Shown piece after piece: positions 1 through 12,848 of a stretch of 64,000 nt of DNA. Numbering within the stretch: the first letter of the stretch is position 1; the number at the start of each line of letters is the position of its first letter. Where the stretch lies: the NCBI GenBank assembly GCA_963978895.1, contig OZ022246.1:25508859-25572858 (forward strand), in the 5' to 3' direction. Source of the DNA: Erpobdella octoculata (lineage: Eukaryota > Annelida > Clitellata > Hirudinida > Erpobdellidae). The notes beneath the pieces were generated by a model that worked only from the letters and a program-made list of their open reading frames with translations, was not told the DNA's origin and made no database searches. The position numbers and the translations under genes are program-made.

Positions 1-66
<66 letters not shown>
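1..66. repeat. (TA)n microsatellite at window edge
   Basis: Pure TA dinucleotide tract that starts at the window edge, so its true length is unknown. Confidence 0.97.
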
Positions 67-68
<2 letters not shown>

Positions 69-430
69 CAGTTTAATTTTATCTCACATTATTTTATCTC
101 CGCTTGGTTTTATCGCAACTATATCGGTTTGCATTATATTTGTTTCCTAAACTCCGCCTTGCTTTTGCAAGCCAGTCCCAAGCCTGGAGAAAGGAGGAGG
201 GGAAAGTTAAAAAGATCAAATTAAGATCCCCGACAGGAAGTACTTAGGTGTTTTCAACATACAGCCATTTTAGTCTTAAAACACCTGGTGTAAAGGACTA
301 TAAACTATTACAATAAAAATTTGTTTCCTAATCGTCTAGTTTTAGGTAAATACGTTTCGCCATTATTCCAATTTCAGTTCGACTTTTACATTCGTCCGTT
401 TTTGAATATTTTCACTATTTTCTATTTAAA
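67..430. other. No gene; possible mobile-element remnant
   Basis: No convincing coding sequence. The stretch has a GC-richer patch at about 130-230 and a perfect 9-bp inverted repeat (AGGTGTTTT at 246-254, AAAACACCT at 278-286). It runs directly into the hammerhead-like sequence at 431. Together these suggest the end of a non-coding or Penelope-like mobile element, but no protein evidence supports that here. Confidence 0.35.
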
Positions 431-474
431 GGGCTCTGATGATGGCTTTCGAGCCGAAACTGTACAGTAAGCCC
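431..474 (+). ncRNA. Type I hammerhead ribozyme (minimal, mobile-element type)
   Basis: All conserved hammerhead parts occur in order. Stem I 5' side is GGGCT (431-435), followed by the core CTGATGA (436-442). Stem II is a perfect GGCT-TTCG-AGCC hairpin (444-455) with one U before it. Next comes GAAA (456-459), a very short stem III (CT-GTAC-AG, 460-467), the NUH cleavage triplet GUA (467-469), and AGCCC (470-474), which pairs perfectly with the stem I 5' side. Predicted self-cleavage is after 469. Short stem III with an open stem I is typical of hammerheads in Penelope-like elements and retrozymes (established family knowledge). Activity is inferred. Confidence 0.8.
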
Positions 475-597
475 GCTACGAAAATTAATAAAGAATTTTA
501 CTTAAAAAACAAAGTAGTTGTCCGTAGATTAGAATCTTATGTTAAAAAAATTATAAAAAAAAATGGGCAGTCATTTTTAATGGAGCATGCACGAAAG

Positions 598-1189
<592 letters not shown>

Positions 1190-1190
<1 letters not shown>

Positions 1191-1641
1191 ATTTGAACAT
1201 CTTTCGTATACATACACACAGACACACATCGAAATCAAAGTTTGTGTTAAAAAACTCGTTTTTTTCTTTACTTGTTTCATATAAATAATTGAGTGGCTTT
1301 TAAATTTATGTGGTTGATTGTATTTTAGTTTATTATATTGGCAAATACCTACCTGAAGCTGTTGTTCGAAAAAGTGGCTTTCGGTAGAGTTTGGTGTGCG
1401 AAATCAATAAAAAGGTTAAACGTACTCAATGTGTTTGTTTTTGTAGTTTTTAAAAGAACTTTTCATGAACTCGACTGGAGGTTTCTGTGTCTTATGGACA
1501 CAGTGGCAAATATAAAATTATATACAAATGTTGATAATCTATAATAGTTACAGAAAAAAAAAACTGTTTAAGTTAATTTAAATTATTTATTTATATGAAA
1601 ACAATTATCATCATTTTAATTTCGTATTAATTTAAACTAAA
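1190..1641. repeat. Dispersed repeat block, second copy at 19310-19745
   Basis: Starts with part of the dispersed repeat found at 19148, 43765 and 51840 (CACACAGACACACATCG, then a segment ending AAAAACTCGTTTTT). It then carries a block shared with about 19420-19745, including GGACACAGTGGCAAATATAA. A third, weaker copy of that last segment lies at 23605-23670. The homology with 19.7 kb stops at 1641, exactly where the LINE tail begins. Confidence 0.7.
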
Positions 1642-3358
1642 TTTTTTTTTGAACATTTATTGAGCACGAAACAAAACAATTAAGTACAACAGTGAAGTTA
1701 TAAATAAGGAAAAAAAATCAAGTGCTCAAAAGGTTCATCCAAAGGGAATTACTTCCCGCTAACTGGACGACCTATAAACGAAAATTCAGATTTAAATACG
1801 AACCGAGACAGAGAAATAAAAATTAACATAAGTGTATAGGAGTAAACATAAGTATATATAAGTTAACATATTTGTATCAAAGTTAACATAAGTATATAGA
1901 TATTGAAATTATGAATCTAGCTGTAATATGTAAGATTTCAACGATTTTTTAAATAGCGAAATGCTTTTCAATGAGGATATTGTTATCGGAATACTTGAAT
2001 ACAACCGCGGACCAAAACACTTTATGGAGAATGTTTTGAGAGTTGTTCGAGCAAAATCAGACCGAAAGTAATGCAAAGAACGCACATCATGAGAATGTAC
2101 ATGAGACGATTTTGTGAAAAGGTTATCAAATGACGACGGTAACATATGGTTGTCATATTTGTACATGAAAGTACTAACAAGAAAAGAATTAATTTGATAT
2201 TCATTCAGTAAATTGTTCTCGATCATTTTCGTTTTACAAGATGATGTAAAGGGCAAGTTAAATAATATTCGGATGATTCTTTTCTGTAAGATGTGGAGAG
2301 ACTTTAGACGTGTAGGATAATTTGAAGCCCAAACAATATTACAATAGGACAAGTAAGGGTAAACGAGAGCGTAATACAACATCATATAAATATTTTTATC
2401 CACAAATCGACTCACGCGAGATAGAATTCCACAATTTTTTGCTACTTTAGAGGTGACGTAACTAATATGGTTAATCAGTAAGAGGTGCTCATCAAGCAAC
2501 ATTCCAAGAAATTTACACGAGGAAACTCGCGCAATATGTTTATCGTCAATAAGAAGGTGATAATCAGAACAAATTAATTTATTTCTATGGTGGAATAGAA
2601 TATAGTTGGTTTTACTTATATTTAAAGAAAGTTTATTTGCACAAAACCATTTATAAACGGAAAGAAGTTCATGATTAGTAACATCATATAAATCTTTTAG
2701 GTTTTCACCAGAAGCAAAAAGGTTGGTATCATCGGCGAACAAGACAAATTCGAGACGACGCGAAACAGTGCACAAATCATTAATGTAGACAAGAAATAAG
2801 AGAGGGCCTAGCACCGACCCCTGAGGCACGCCACAAGTTACCCGCCGCGTTGATGAAGTAACTTCGTTGTAGTGGACCTGTTGAGTTCTACCGCTCAAAT
2901 AATCTCCAAACCACATTAATGGAATCTCTCGGACCCCATAGTGTTCAAGTTTTTTTAGCAAGACTTTGTGATTCACTGTATCAAAAGCCTTGGCCAGATC
3001 CAGAAACACGCCGATGATGTAGTCTCCTCGATCCATAGCCTCCGCAACCCTCGAGTGCAACAGAACGAGCAGCATGTAGGTAGAGTGATTTTTTCTAAAG
3101 CCGAACTGACTCCTGGTAATGATGGAAAATTTGGCAAGAAATCCATAGAGCCTGGAGTGCATAGCTTTTTCAAAAAACTTTGAGAAGACGCATAAAATAG
3201 ATATTGGCCGATAATTGGAAATGATATCTTTTCTGCCAGATTTGTGAAGCGGAATTACTTTTGCCGACTTTAACTGATCAGGAAAAACCAGCTGACTGAC
3301 AAAGTGAATGTTAAATGTTAACTTCCTAAATGTATGAATACAGACTTTAAACTACTGT
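1642..3358 (-). mobile_element. 5'-truncated non-LTR retrotransposon (LINE) with reverse transcriptase
   Basis: Minus-strand element. An open frame runs from about 3345 to 1909, with an internal Met at 3162. Upstream of that Met the frame continues with the RT fingers (FPDQLKSAKVIPLHKSG, then NYRPISIL), so the true protein was longer and is 5' truncated. Visible RT landmarks are DLAKAFDTVNH, GVPQGSVLGP and the catalytic FADDT (2725-2739), followed by a thumb-like region. No endonuclease domain remains. The 3' end has AATAAA (1661-1656) and an A-tail (1650-1642). A 7-bp candidate target-site duplication AACTAAA flanks it (1635-1641 and 3359-3365). The RT looks like the jockey/CR1/L2 group; the A-tail argues against classic CR1. 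Confidence 0.85.
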
Positions 3359-3365
3359 AACTAAA

Positions 3366-4077
3366 ATGCTAAATTTAGAATCTATATTGGATTTAGCGCA
3401 TTTCAATTGAATTTAATTAAAAATAACGTAATAATTATTCAGTCATGTTTGCCTGTTTGTTGTTATTTATTAAAGTTATCAATAACTAAGATTGTAAATT
3501 TTTTTATTATTATTTTATATAACACACAATCAGAGAGTTAAGCTAGTTTTGGCCAGTTAGCCTAAACCCATTTTTTAAAATCTTGTTTATAGTCTCACAT
3601 CTTGATTAGTTAACTGTCCACAAAACAATTATTTTAAACTTGTTTCAATATTTAGGATATCTTTTCAATTAAATTTGTTATTCAGATATTTTTGAAATGT
3701 GTGTAGTTGTTTGTGTTTTATTTTATTCTACAAGCCTGCCGACTGTTCATGAAATTTTTTTGAAAGATTGGGGTTTGTAACTCTCGCAAGATTTTGCTAA
3801 ACTTGTGGATTCAATTCATGAATAAAACTTCATGTCATGTAGTTTTTATTTTTTTTCCTAAACTGTAATTTAATTTGTTTAAAATTTTCAATCACATTTT
3901 TTAAAGTTTTTATTTACTTTTCTTCAAGTTTTCATTTGAATGTTATCAAAACGACCCAAAAACACAACAAATTGCCTTGTCAAAAACAACAATTAACTTT
4001 CAAAAATTATGTTAAACTTTAAAACTAAAAAAAACATGTATGTTTAATAAATTTAAATTTGTTTACAGATTTGATTG
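3366..4077. other. Intergenic; 3' flank of Unit 1
   Basis: No coding exon seen. From about 3720 the sequence is nearly identical to 12490-12848 and is the left part of the Unit 1/Unit 4 duplication. Confidence 0.6.
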
Positions 4078-6605
4078 TCAACTGATTTCAGCGTAGAATC
4101 GATTTGCTTCTTCTTCTTCAGCTGCTTCTTTTCTGATTTTATCGTAGTCTGCACCATTGTCGTAGATTTCTATAGGTTGGGGAGGTTCTTGAACTGCAGT
4201 ATTCTCTAACGGGACCTTTAAAGGTAGCCTAGAATAAAAATTAAAATTAATAACAGTTTTTTAATCTAGGTTATGAAGGTCTGAAGCTGCTGCTGTGTTG
4301 ATGGAAAGTCAGAAATTTACAAAGTAGAGTCACAGAAGAGTTGTTGAATGATTATAACTGTTCACGATTACCGTAATTAAAAACAAATAAACATTAATCC
4401 TTTTGAATAAAACAACAAACAAACTACATTTACTTACAAAAATCATCAATCAACAATAAATACAAATAACTAAATGTATTGTTTTTAGTTTAATAATCAT
4501 TTAAAATTATAACTTTGTTGTGTTTAATTATAAATTGTTAAACTTACAGTTTCAGTATAACTACAAGAACAAGTTAATTATTTAAGTTGTATTACTGTAT
4601 TTATTTAAAAAAATTTAAACTTACAGTTTTACTATAACTACAAGAACGACGATAACGAGGATTATAAGTAACACACCAGCAACAACCCATCCTGCAATCA
4701 TTGGTGCCAAGTAGAAGTCATTTTTTGTCTCAAATTTATGAGCTGTCAAAAAATCGGATTTTTCAGCAGGGTTTTTAAAGAAAATTTGAAAAAAATGTAA
4801 AAATAGTTTAATTAAAATAAACGACAAATTAGCATTAATAAATACCGTAAATAAAAAAAAATAACTACAAACCAGACATGCACACAATCATGAATGAGTC
4901 GTTGCAGTTTGTGATTTGCCAATCGTAATTATTATTGTTGCTAGTTAATAATTTCCAGCATAAATCTTCTTCGTCTCCTATGGAAGAGAAATCACTGAAT
5001 TTGTTGAACGCAGGAACCTGTTCTGAAAACATGGTAAACCACCAGGAAAAAATGTTCTTTTTTTGTAATTTCAAAAGGTTTTTTTCACATTCATCAAATG
5101 TTTTTAAACAATTAAAATTTTAATTTTGATTAATATTTCTAAATTTGTCAGTTTTGATTTACATGACAAGCATAGAATTTAGCTGAAAATAAAAATGGTT
5201 GTGGGTATAAAGTTTAGTAACGGTAAATAACATATACAAACTACTTTCTAGAGTAGGTACTGATTTTCAAAAATTGAAAATACTTATAAAAATTTGAAGT
5301 ATTTATTAGGCCTATCAAACCTGAATGACCCCATCTCCATGTTTTCCTACTCATGTCAACCCAGTACGCTTCGCTGCCAGTTGGAAACAAAGACTGTACC
5401 CAAGAATAAGGGATTGATGACAAATTAACATCATCAAATTCTGCCATGGTAGCATTGAATAACATTTTACAAGTATAACGTGATGAATACCAAAATTGAG
5501 CAACAGAGAACATGGCAAAATAGCAAGTAGCTCGATAAAACCAGCCTTTCAATTTTTTGCATTCTTCTTCATTTGAAACTGGAAATTAGTTTAGATTTTA
5601 ATTGTTTTTTTAAATAAAATTTTATAAACTCACAGCTACAAGGCAATTTAACTAACCAGTTTTCATACAAATTGAATCTAGGTTAGTATAAGATGTTTCA
5701 GGCACAAATATCAGTTCTCCAGCCTGGTTTTTTTTTAGGCAGGCAAAAATACTGTTTGGGTCATCATCTGTTACGCTTGCTAGAAGATTAAAAAAACGTT
5801 ATTGAATTTTGTAGCAAAAGTTGTCAACAGTGTTTTCGAAAACTTGTTGTTTTAAACTAAAACACAACAAATTATTCAAACAAAAAATAGTATAATAAGA
5901 ATGAAAAAAAAGGTAATGTGGTAATTTATAGAGCACTTCTTTCAGAGATCAGCGACGCTGATCTTATACATGCCCCACAGAGATAAACGATTTTATCGCT
6001 AGGTTTTCCGATGACATAGTCGAGCCGTGAAGCAGTCACATTAAAGGCTCAGCTAATATAGCACCAAAGTAATATTATTAGTTAGTTTAATTATCTTAAA
6101 CGTATGATAATTTTATTAAAGATAACATTAATTAATGATGACTTAAGCAATATTAAACAGCGTAACGCAAATTACTAACACATACATACATAACAAACAT
6201 AACACACATGAATACAAACAGACACCATTAAAAATTGTATGCATATTAATTCACGATTGTATTTAAACGTGGTATTTATTGTTTTTGTTTAAACTACAAT
6301 AAACCTGGTTTTATGTTGTTCCACATCCAAGAATTGTTTCTTCTATTCAGGTTGAGAAGTATAGAATTGTATCGAAAATCGTTTTGAAATATCAAAGGTA
6401 ATGAAAGATCGAACAGTTTTGTGTTAGTAATTTCGAGCAACCATTTGTCTCCAAAGCACATTTTTTGGGCTTGTTCAAGAGTCTCTATGGTCTGGTTTTC
6501 ACCGTCTGTAGACAAGCAGTATTCGTCGTCGCATACGGAAAACTGCGACAAAACTAGTTTGAAAAACACTTCAGACAAGAAAACACTAATTATAAGTAAC
6601 TTCAT
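4078..6605 (-). CDS. Unit 1: two-CTLD type I membrane receptor with ITAM-like tail
   Basis: Six exons reconstruct a 366-residue protein: 6605-6305, 5779-5657, 5578-5321, 5022-4873, 4742-4625, 4228-4078. All junctions are GT-AG; introns 1-4 are phase 1 and intron 5 is phase 2. The start at 6605 gives a signal peptide directly (MKLLIISVFL). CTLD1 (about 23-141) has CDDEYC, an AQKMC helix, an NNSWMWNN core and a final SICMK. CTLD2 (142-277) has GWFYRATCYF, YWVDMSRKTWRWGHSG and a final MIVCM, matching the long-form C-type lectin-like fold. No EPN, QPD or WND calcium/sugar motif is seen. The membrane span is about residues 292-314. The tail (about 317-366) has a Pro-rich patch, IEIYDNGADYDKI and NRFYAEI; Y345 and Y362 form YxxI-x13-YxxI. 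Likely a cell-surface receptor; ligand unknown. Near-identical copy: Unit 4 (damaged). Confidence 0.85.
4548..4590 (-). pseudogene. Duplicated 3' end of the membrane-span exon
   Basis: Inside intron 5 of Unit 1, the segment around 4550-4577 repeats the end of exon 5 (4621-4645): the same ACTTACAGTTT donor boundary, then TATAACTACAAGAAC. It encodes only the last few residues of the span and keeps a donor site. A matching relic sits at about 13313-13345 in Unit 4, so it predates that duplication. Confidence 0.5.
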
Positions 6606-7210
6606 GTTGTGTTTACGTTTTTGGTACAATTTGAATAATTTTATTTTTCAATATAACAAATAAAATATATAAACTAGCTTAGAATAAATGCTTAACTTGA
6701 AAGCGCTTGTTAAGAACTGACATTCAGTGCTACTTTGTTCTGCTTGCAAAGGTAGAAAAGCTAGTTAACTCTGTTAACTTCCTATATGATTATTAACTTG
6801 AGACTTCAAGATTACTATAAAAAGATGTAGGCGTTAGTTTGAGGCGTTAGTAGTTTTACATTTAAAAACTATTCTCTTTAAAAACAATCATTTCTTGTAA
6901 TTTTATTGTTTATTTTTGAATTTTATTTAATTTAACTTTTACTGAAATAATACTGCTTTTTACAAAATGTAACAAATAAAAAATATTAAGTTAAAAATTA
7001 AAAACTAAATAAAAACAAAAAAACAAAATAAAGATAAATAAATATGGTATTTTTGTTACCCAAGTAATATAACATTTAAAAATGTTTTGTTTTAAATAAT
7101 AAAATATCAAAAGTAAATCGCGGGTTATTTTGTTAATTAACTATTTTTTTCTTTCTAAGTTTTGTTTTTCTCAGTTTTCAATTTTGATTTTTTCCGACTT
7201 CAGTATACAT
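6606..7210. other. 5' flank of Unit 1
   Basis: No exon seen. The stretch is shared with 15350-16129 (upstream of Unit 4) and contains TATAAAAAG near 6817 on the plus strand. No plus-strand gene follows, so promoter function is unproven. Confidence 0.4.
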
Positions 7211-7645
7211 CTATGTGGTAACTTCTGCGAGCGACTGATTGTTCCTCATCTCAGTGTAGATATCACCGGTGTTGCCACGAGTTCTTGAAGAGTCAGGTTC
7301 TTGATAAGTTGATTCGTTTTTTTGAGAAGTTTTGAGAGAACAGCTGAAAAGTTATATTAGTTTTTAAAAACAACGTTTTTTTGAAATTGTGACAAATATT
7401 TCTGACATAATTGTTGCTGGCTTCTGATATAATTAGTTTTTATTTGATAGTGGCTCAAATTTATTCAAATAACCTAATTTGTTTTTTTATAAGAAAACAT
7501 GGTTACTTAGAATTCAGTTTTTAAATAATGTTTTATTATAATTTCCAAATTTATTTATTATACTTAAACTAACAATTTAATTATGACGAAAATGAAAAGA
7601 AGGAGGACAACGAAGCCAAAACAGAAGAGCACAACTTTAAAGTTG
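7211..7645 (-). pseudogene. Unit 2-like fragment: membrane span plus tail exon
   Basis: Two exon remnants resemble exons 3 and 4 of Unit 2. The first (about 7645-7574) encodes a hydrophobic VLFCFGFVVLLLFIFV segment ending at a GTTAGT donor, but the luminal stalk and Gly-Trp entry to the span are missing. The second (7343-7211) begins after TTTTCAG and encodes a tail with GDIYTEM, then ends at TAG. Directly after this TAG the frame reads MYTEV, matching KIYTEV in Unit 2, so the stop is a nonsense mutation removing the last tyrosine motif. No CTLD exons accompany it. Its final part was copied to 16130-16211. Confidence 0.7.
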
Positions 7646-8182
7646 TAATTGAACACTTAAAAGTATGATAAAATTTACTTGAACAATTAAAATAACAATT
7701 TTTTTTTCCAAACCGTTATACATAGTTAGAGTAACAAAATAAATTTTATAGTTAACTTTATGCCAAATTTGATAAAAACAGTGGCTTCAGGAACACATAG
7801 TATTTATAAAACATGCAATATTAGCTGATGGAATAAAACGTTGACACTTAATAGTTTTTAGGACAAACATGTGGTACTTATTTCATTAAAACAAAAATTG
7901 TATGAAAAATGGAGCCAGCCATTGTCTTCAAAATTGAATAGAACCTTTGTGTCTTGGTGCAACTGTGTTAACAGTTTAGTTTGTCAAAAACCAATTAGTT
8001 TTTATTTGAAAAATTGATGTTAAACACATTCTTTGAAATCATTGTTTATTATTATTACAAAATGAAAATGAATTTATGTTTCCAACACTATTATTTTCTA
8101 AAGTAAATCACAGTTGAAACAAAACATATCAGACAGTGTGCTGTGTTAGTTTTTACATTTTTCAGTTTGTCTTTTAGAATTC
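7646..8182. other. No gene seen
   Basis: AT-rich spacer between the Unit 2-like fragment and Unit 2. No domain or repeat recognised. Confidence 0.5.
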
Positions 8183-9958
8183 TCAATTTGAATTTGAATT
8201 CACTTCAGTATAAATTTTTGCGGCTACTTCTAAAGGCATTTCATCCTTTCTCAGACCAGTGTAAATCTCGCCGATGTTGCTGTATGCTTGCGAAAAATCA
8301 GGCACTTGATAATTGGAGTTGTTTTTGGAAGAAGCTTTAACAGAACAACTGAAAACGTATTAGATCTGAATTGTATCATTCTCTAAAAAAATAAATTTTG
8401 TGAAGTAAAACTTTGTTAACAAATTGCCAATAACGTGTATATCTGGAAAATGAAGTTTTTTATAGTTGTTTATGTAAAATGTTCAAATGAAATTATTTTT
8501 ATAAAAAAGCAAAACAATTTTATATTAAAATCAATTTGTAAATAAATTTTCTTTTTAATTTTCAACTTTAGTTAAACTAACAATTTAATTGTAACAAGAA
8601 CGAAGATAAGGAAGACGATGAAGACAAAACAGAAGAGCACCCATCCTGAAACGATCAATGCTAATGAAGAATTCGTTGAAGAAAGACTCATCTCTGTTGT
8701 GCTAGGAAGAAAAGAATTTGTCATTGTTCCGCTTGGAAGAAAGGAATTCGGCATCGTTCCACCAATAGAATTACTTTGGTTTACGGCTGCAATAAAACAA
8801 AACAAAATAAAATAAAGTAATAAAAATAGAACAATAATAACGATATTAATATCGGAAATGGGTTTAATACAAAAAAATATGTTCATTCCTTGATTCTTAG
8901 TTTAATTACAAATTTTGTGTTTTATTTAACTAGGTTTTTTTATAAATTCCATAAATCTTATAGTTTCAAACATTATCTTACTAAAATTACCAGAACTTCT
9001 TGTCACGACTTTCTCCTTGCTTTCATTCCCTGGATCAATTGTAGCAATATGTGCGTTGGACTTGGAAGTCCTTTTTTCTTCAATATTTTTTTCTCGTGAT
9101 TCTTAGTGTAATTTTAAACTTTGTGTTTTAGTCTTTTTAACAAGATTTTATTTGATTTTATTTGATTTTATTAACGTGATGAATCTGATATATATATTTT
9201 TTATATTTAAAAAGGTTTTTAAATTAGTACTTTATGAACTTTACGTAAACATGACTGTCTAGTAATTTTTTTCAAGTAAAATCTTTGTATTAAATAATAA
9301 GTAAATTTTATTATTTTTATTAATTTTCTACATAGATGATCACACATGGCAAAAAGTTATAGATTTATTAGATGAAATTGTTACTTATCTGACTTTTAAC
9401 AGCTTAAAAATAGAAATAATGTAAAGATGTATTTTCAAAAAAGTTAATCTCACTTTGTTTCATACAAATAACACCAAATTGATGATTTAAATAGTTTGTT
9501 ACAGAATATGAAAAATCCTTAACAGCTGCTTGGAAAAAATAAGCTTTATTTCCAGTCAGATTTTCATGATTTTTCAATCGATTCCAATATCTTCTACATA
9601 CATCTAATAACACAAAGCAATTATTATTACAGTTGGAAAATAACATTTGAAATACTTACATTAATTAAACCATTTCAGTACCTTTCATAGATTTATTCCA
9701 AACACATTTCTCACTAGAGCACGACATATTGAGTACGACATATCCTTGGGACATGTTGACATATTTTATAAAATCATTAACTTCTTGTTGAATTGAACTG
9801 GAATAGATTTCCAATCCCCAGTATGGTTCACTGCAGGTTTTAATCAGCTCATAATTAGACCATTTTCCGTTCCATGAAAAACAATGTTCCTCAAAACATT
9901 TGCTATAGTTTAAACTGTACCCTCCAGTTACACATAATAAAAAAACTATAAAATACAT
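8183..9958 (-). CDS. Unit 2: single-CTLD type I membrane receptor with three tyrosine motifs
   Basis: Four exons give 265 residues: 9958-9682, 9603-9454, 8786-8582, 8348-8183, with GT-AG junctions and phases 1, 1, 2 as in the larger units. Signal peptide MYFIVFLLCVTGGYS. One divergent CTLD (about 16-142) has a CFEEHC start, a KTC...GLEIYSSS helix and a final FGVICMKQ that parallels SICMK of the other units. The stalk (143-186) is Ser/Thr-rich and holds an internal duplication (TMPNSFLPSG, TMTNSFLPST). Membrane span about 190-209. The tail has YSNI (Y233), EIYTGL (Y240) and KIYTEV (Y257). YTGL and YTEV are 13 residues apart, the same spacing as in two-CTLD units despite unrelated intervening sequence. 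Intact. Second subfamily of the array; Units 3 and the fragment at 7211 belong to it. Confidence 0.75.
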
Positions 9959-10832
9959 TTAAATAATTATAAAATAAAACTTTAAATTTTGAACAACAAC
10001 AAATAGAAATCAACTGACCTACAAATAAAACAATCATTTTATAAATTAATTAAAAGTCACAGCTGATTTTAAGTTTCGTTCCAACAGGTTAAACTTATTT
10101 TAAGAAGAAAACAATGCATTCATATAATTCTGAAACGTTCAGCTGTTATGCATGTAGATAAGCTGACTTTATTAAATCCGCTTTCATTATTATTTCTTCC
10201 TCGTTTGTCTGAAGCTCGTTTATTTTTAGTTTTGATCTACAATTTAATAGCGCCAATTAAAAAACTTTCTAGGCAATTATGTAACAAAATGATTTTGTGC
10301 TATCAGTTGTATAACACTGAAGGTTATTTTTTAAAGAGTATTGTATAGGGGAAAGTGGGGTAATATGGGGCCTCAGGTAATAAGGGGTACCCACTTTTTT
10401 ATTATAAGAACAGTGTGTTAAGAATATATAATTAGTGATCTATGGTCGTATTGTTTATGTAACTCTGCCGCATAGCCGATATATAATCCAAATCTAGTTT
10501 AAAGGTGCTGCAATAAAGAGAACAAATTTGTTTCCTGATCAGCCTCAACCGAAGCAGAAACGGTTGTTGAGAGCAAAAAAACAAAAAGTAGATGATGATG
10601 CACCTTGCATTTACTGAAGACCATGATGGTGAAACATGGATTATGTGTGTAGACAGCCAGAACTGGGCACACACATACGCCTCTCAATAGTTTAGTTTCT
10701 TAAAAAATAAAAAACTTGTTATAATGTCTAATAAATGATAGTAAATTATGTTCAAATTAATCAAAACTATTTAATAAATAAATAAACACTAAAAACATTT
10801 GTATGCCAGAAAAACATCCTAAAAATCAAAAT
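9959..10832. other. No gene seen
   Basis: 5' flank of Unit 2 and spacer. Short open frames around 10432-10687 have no recognisable domain and no homology to the receptor exons. Confidence 0.5.
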
Positions 10833-11485
10833 TTATTTTTGCATCAAAGTGTACACATCTCCAGCAGGTCCACCATAGTGACCTGAGTTAGTACGTTTTT
10901 GTTTCTCCAGTTAGTGTACTGCACTTCTGCATAATCATTAAATTGAAAAATCAATTTTTTACAAAATGAAGTAATTTCAACATCAAACTATTGTTGCACA
11001 AATAGATTATGTTTTTATTATCCATATATACAAACTTAATAAAATATAATTAGAGTTAAACGTCTAACAAAACAATTTAAAATTCAAATTGAACATCAGT
11101 AACTAAATAAAGATAAAAAGGTTTTTTACTTGTGTTTCTTTTGATCCAATGACATCCTGACATTATATTGCAGCTCATTCCTAGTGGAATAAAATGAGAA
11201 ATATTCATTGGTTTTATAAATTTATTTATTTCCTTTTGAATTTGTTCTTCATATATTTCTAACATCCAAGCAGGATTTTCACATGTTTTTTGAAACTGAA
11301 AAAATGTATCTTCTTTATAATAGACTTAGCAGTATTTTTTGAAACATTTTTTTCTATTTGTTTTGCTGGAAGAAACCCCATAAATCATGGCAACTAAAAC
11401 AAAATTACTAATTATTTAATTTCATTCAATTAAATTAATTTTAAAGTGTTTACTTACTCCATAGAACAAGTAGATAATTGTTCAT
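10833..11485 (-). pseudogene. Unit 3: degraded Unit 2-like receptor
   Basis: A first exon (11485-11458) encodes MNNYLLVLW and ends at GTAAGT. The second (11393-11130, 264 nt) continues the signal peptide and the first CTLD half: KCFKKYC, then an in-frame TAA at 11328-11326, then KTCENPAWMLEIYEE and CHWIKRN, aligning with Unit 2. The splice phases are preserved (1 and 1), so the stop is the main lesion in this exon. No second CTLD half and no membrane span were found. A tail-like piece at about 10901-10833 encodes GDVYTLMQK then stop. Unlike Unit 2, the signal peptide is split by an intron. Confidence 0.65.
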
Positions 11486-12848
11486 CGCAAAAACAATAGA
11501 GTTTTGAGTTGTGAACAAAACTATGGTGTCCAAAGGTATCAGAAAAACTGTACCATAACATATAGTTTTATTTTTAATTGACATCCAACAAAAGTTAGAG
11601 ATTAATCACAGCTAGCAAACCAGCACAGTTGTTGCAATTTTATTAGACTGCTCACAATATTTAACAGGTTTTTACATGCCTAATAATTGCAGCTCAGTGC
11701 TAATTAAAACAATGCCATTTTCTTCATAAAGATGCTTCTAACTTTTTTCTCTCCTCTACAATGATTTCGTTTACTCATTTGCTTATATGAATAATTACTA
11801 TGATGTATTACTAACCTCATCCCCACCCACACCAATGAACAATTTGTATAATTATAATCAACTTTTATTAATTTTAATTTTTTTATCAAAAAGATATCGC
11901 TGTAGTATGAAAATAAGAAACCATACAAAAACAATAAAATCAGGTTATATTTATCTTTAAAAATCAGATTAGTAACGTTGTAATATTGCTCTATTATTTG
12001 CGCTGTTAGAATGAGAAATATCTGTCAGCTGACGCGACTGACTAATGCTTGGCCATTAAAATGTCTCATAATTACTGTTTACTCATGGCAACAGATTGTT
12101 TCAGTTCAACAGATTATCGCTATCTGTTCAGTTGTTCAAGTTTTAATTTGATTTTTGCCAGACTGAATAATAAAATAGTATTTAAAAATTGGCATAAACT
12201 TCAGTTTATTGTTAACGTCGTTAACGCCTCCAAGTTTATAAATTGAAATGAGAAATTTTATGTCAACTTTTTTTCCTGCTAACCGCAAGAAACTAAGCTT
12301 CAAACTTACACTACGTACAGTGTAAGTTTTGATAATTTCTGATAATCAGATTAAATCATGGTCTGCGAAAAGAAAAGTCACATGATTTCTTCATACGATT
12401 ATTTTGTTTGTAATAATTAAATATACTTTATCAGGTATTAATAAATATATTATTTTTTTTAAACAAATAATTTCATGTTTAATCGAGTGTTTTATTTTAT
12501 TTTACAAGCCTGCCGACTGTTCATGAAAACGTTTGAAAGATAGGGTTTGTAACTCTCGCTAGACTTTGCTGAACTTGTGGATTCAATTCATGAATTGAAC
12601 TTCATGTCATGTAGTTTTTATTTTTTTTCCTAAACTGTAATTTAATTTGTTTAAAATTTTCAACTACAATTTTTAAAGTTTTTATTTACTTTTCTTCAAG
12701 TTTTCATTTGAATGTTATCAAAACGACCCAAAAACACAACAAATTGCATTGTCAAAAACAACAACTAACTTTCAAAAATTATGTTAAACTTTAAAACTAA
12801 AGAAACATGTATGTATAATAAATTTAAATTTGTTTACAGATTTGATTG
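11486..12848. other. Spacer; no gene seen
   Basis: No convincing exon. From about 12490 the sequence is the copy of 3720-4077 (3' flank of Units 1 and 4). A short Trp-Val-Gly-Met string on the minus strand near 11830 has no CTLD context. Confidence 0.5.

Noticed and set aside
1642..3358. Full-length active LINE
   Set aside because: 5' truncated inside the RT fingers; no endonuclease domain or first ORF.
11704..11934. Minus-strand frame with VWVGM resembling the CTLD core
   Set aside because: No flanking Trp/Cys pattern, no splice sites, no homology to other exons.
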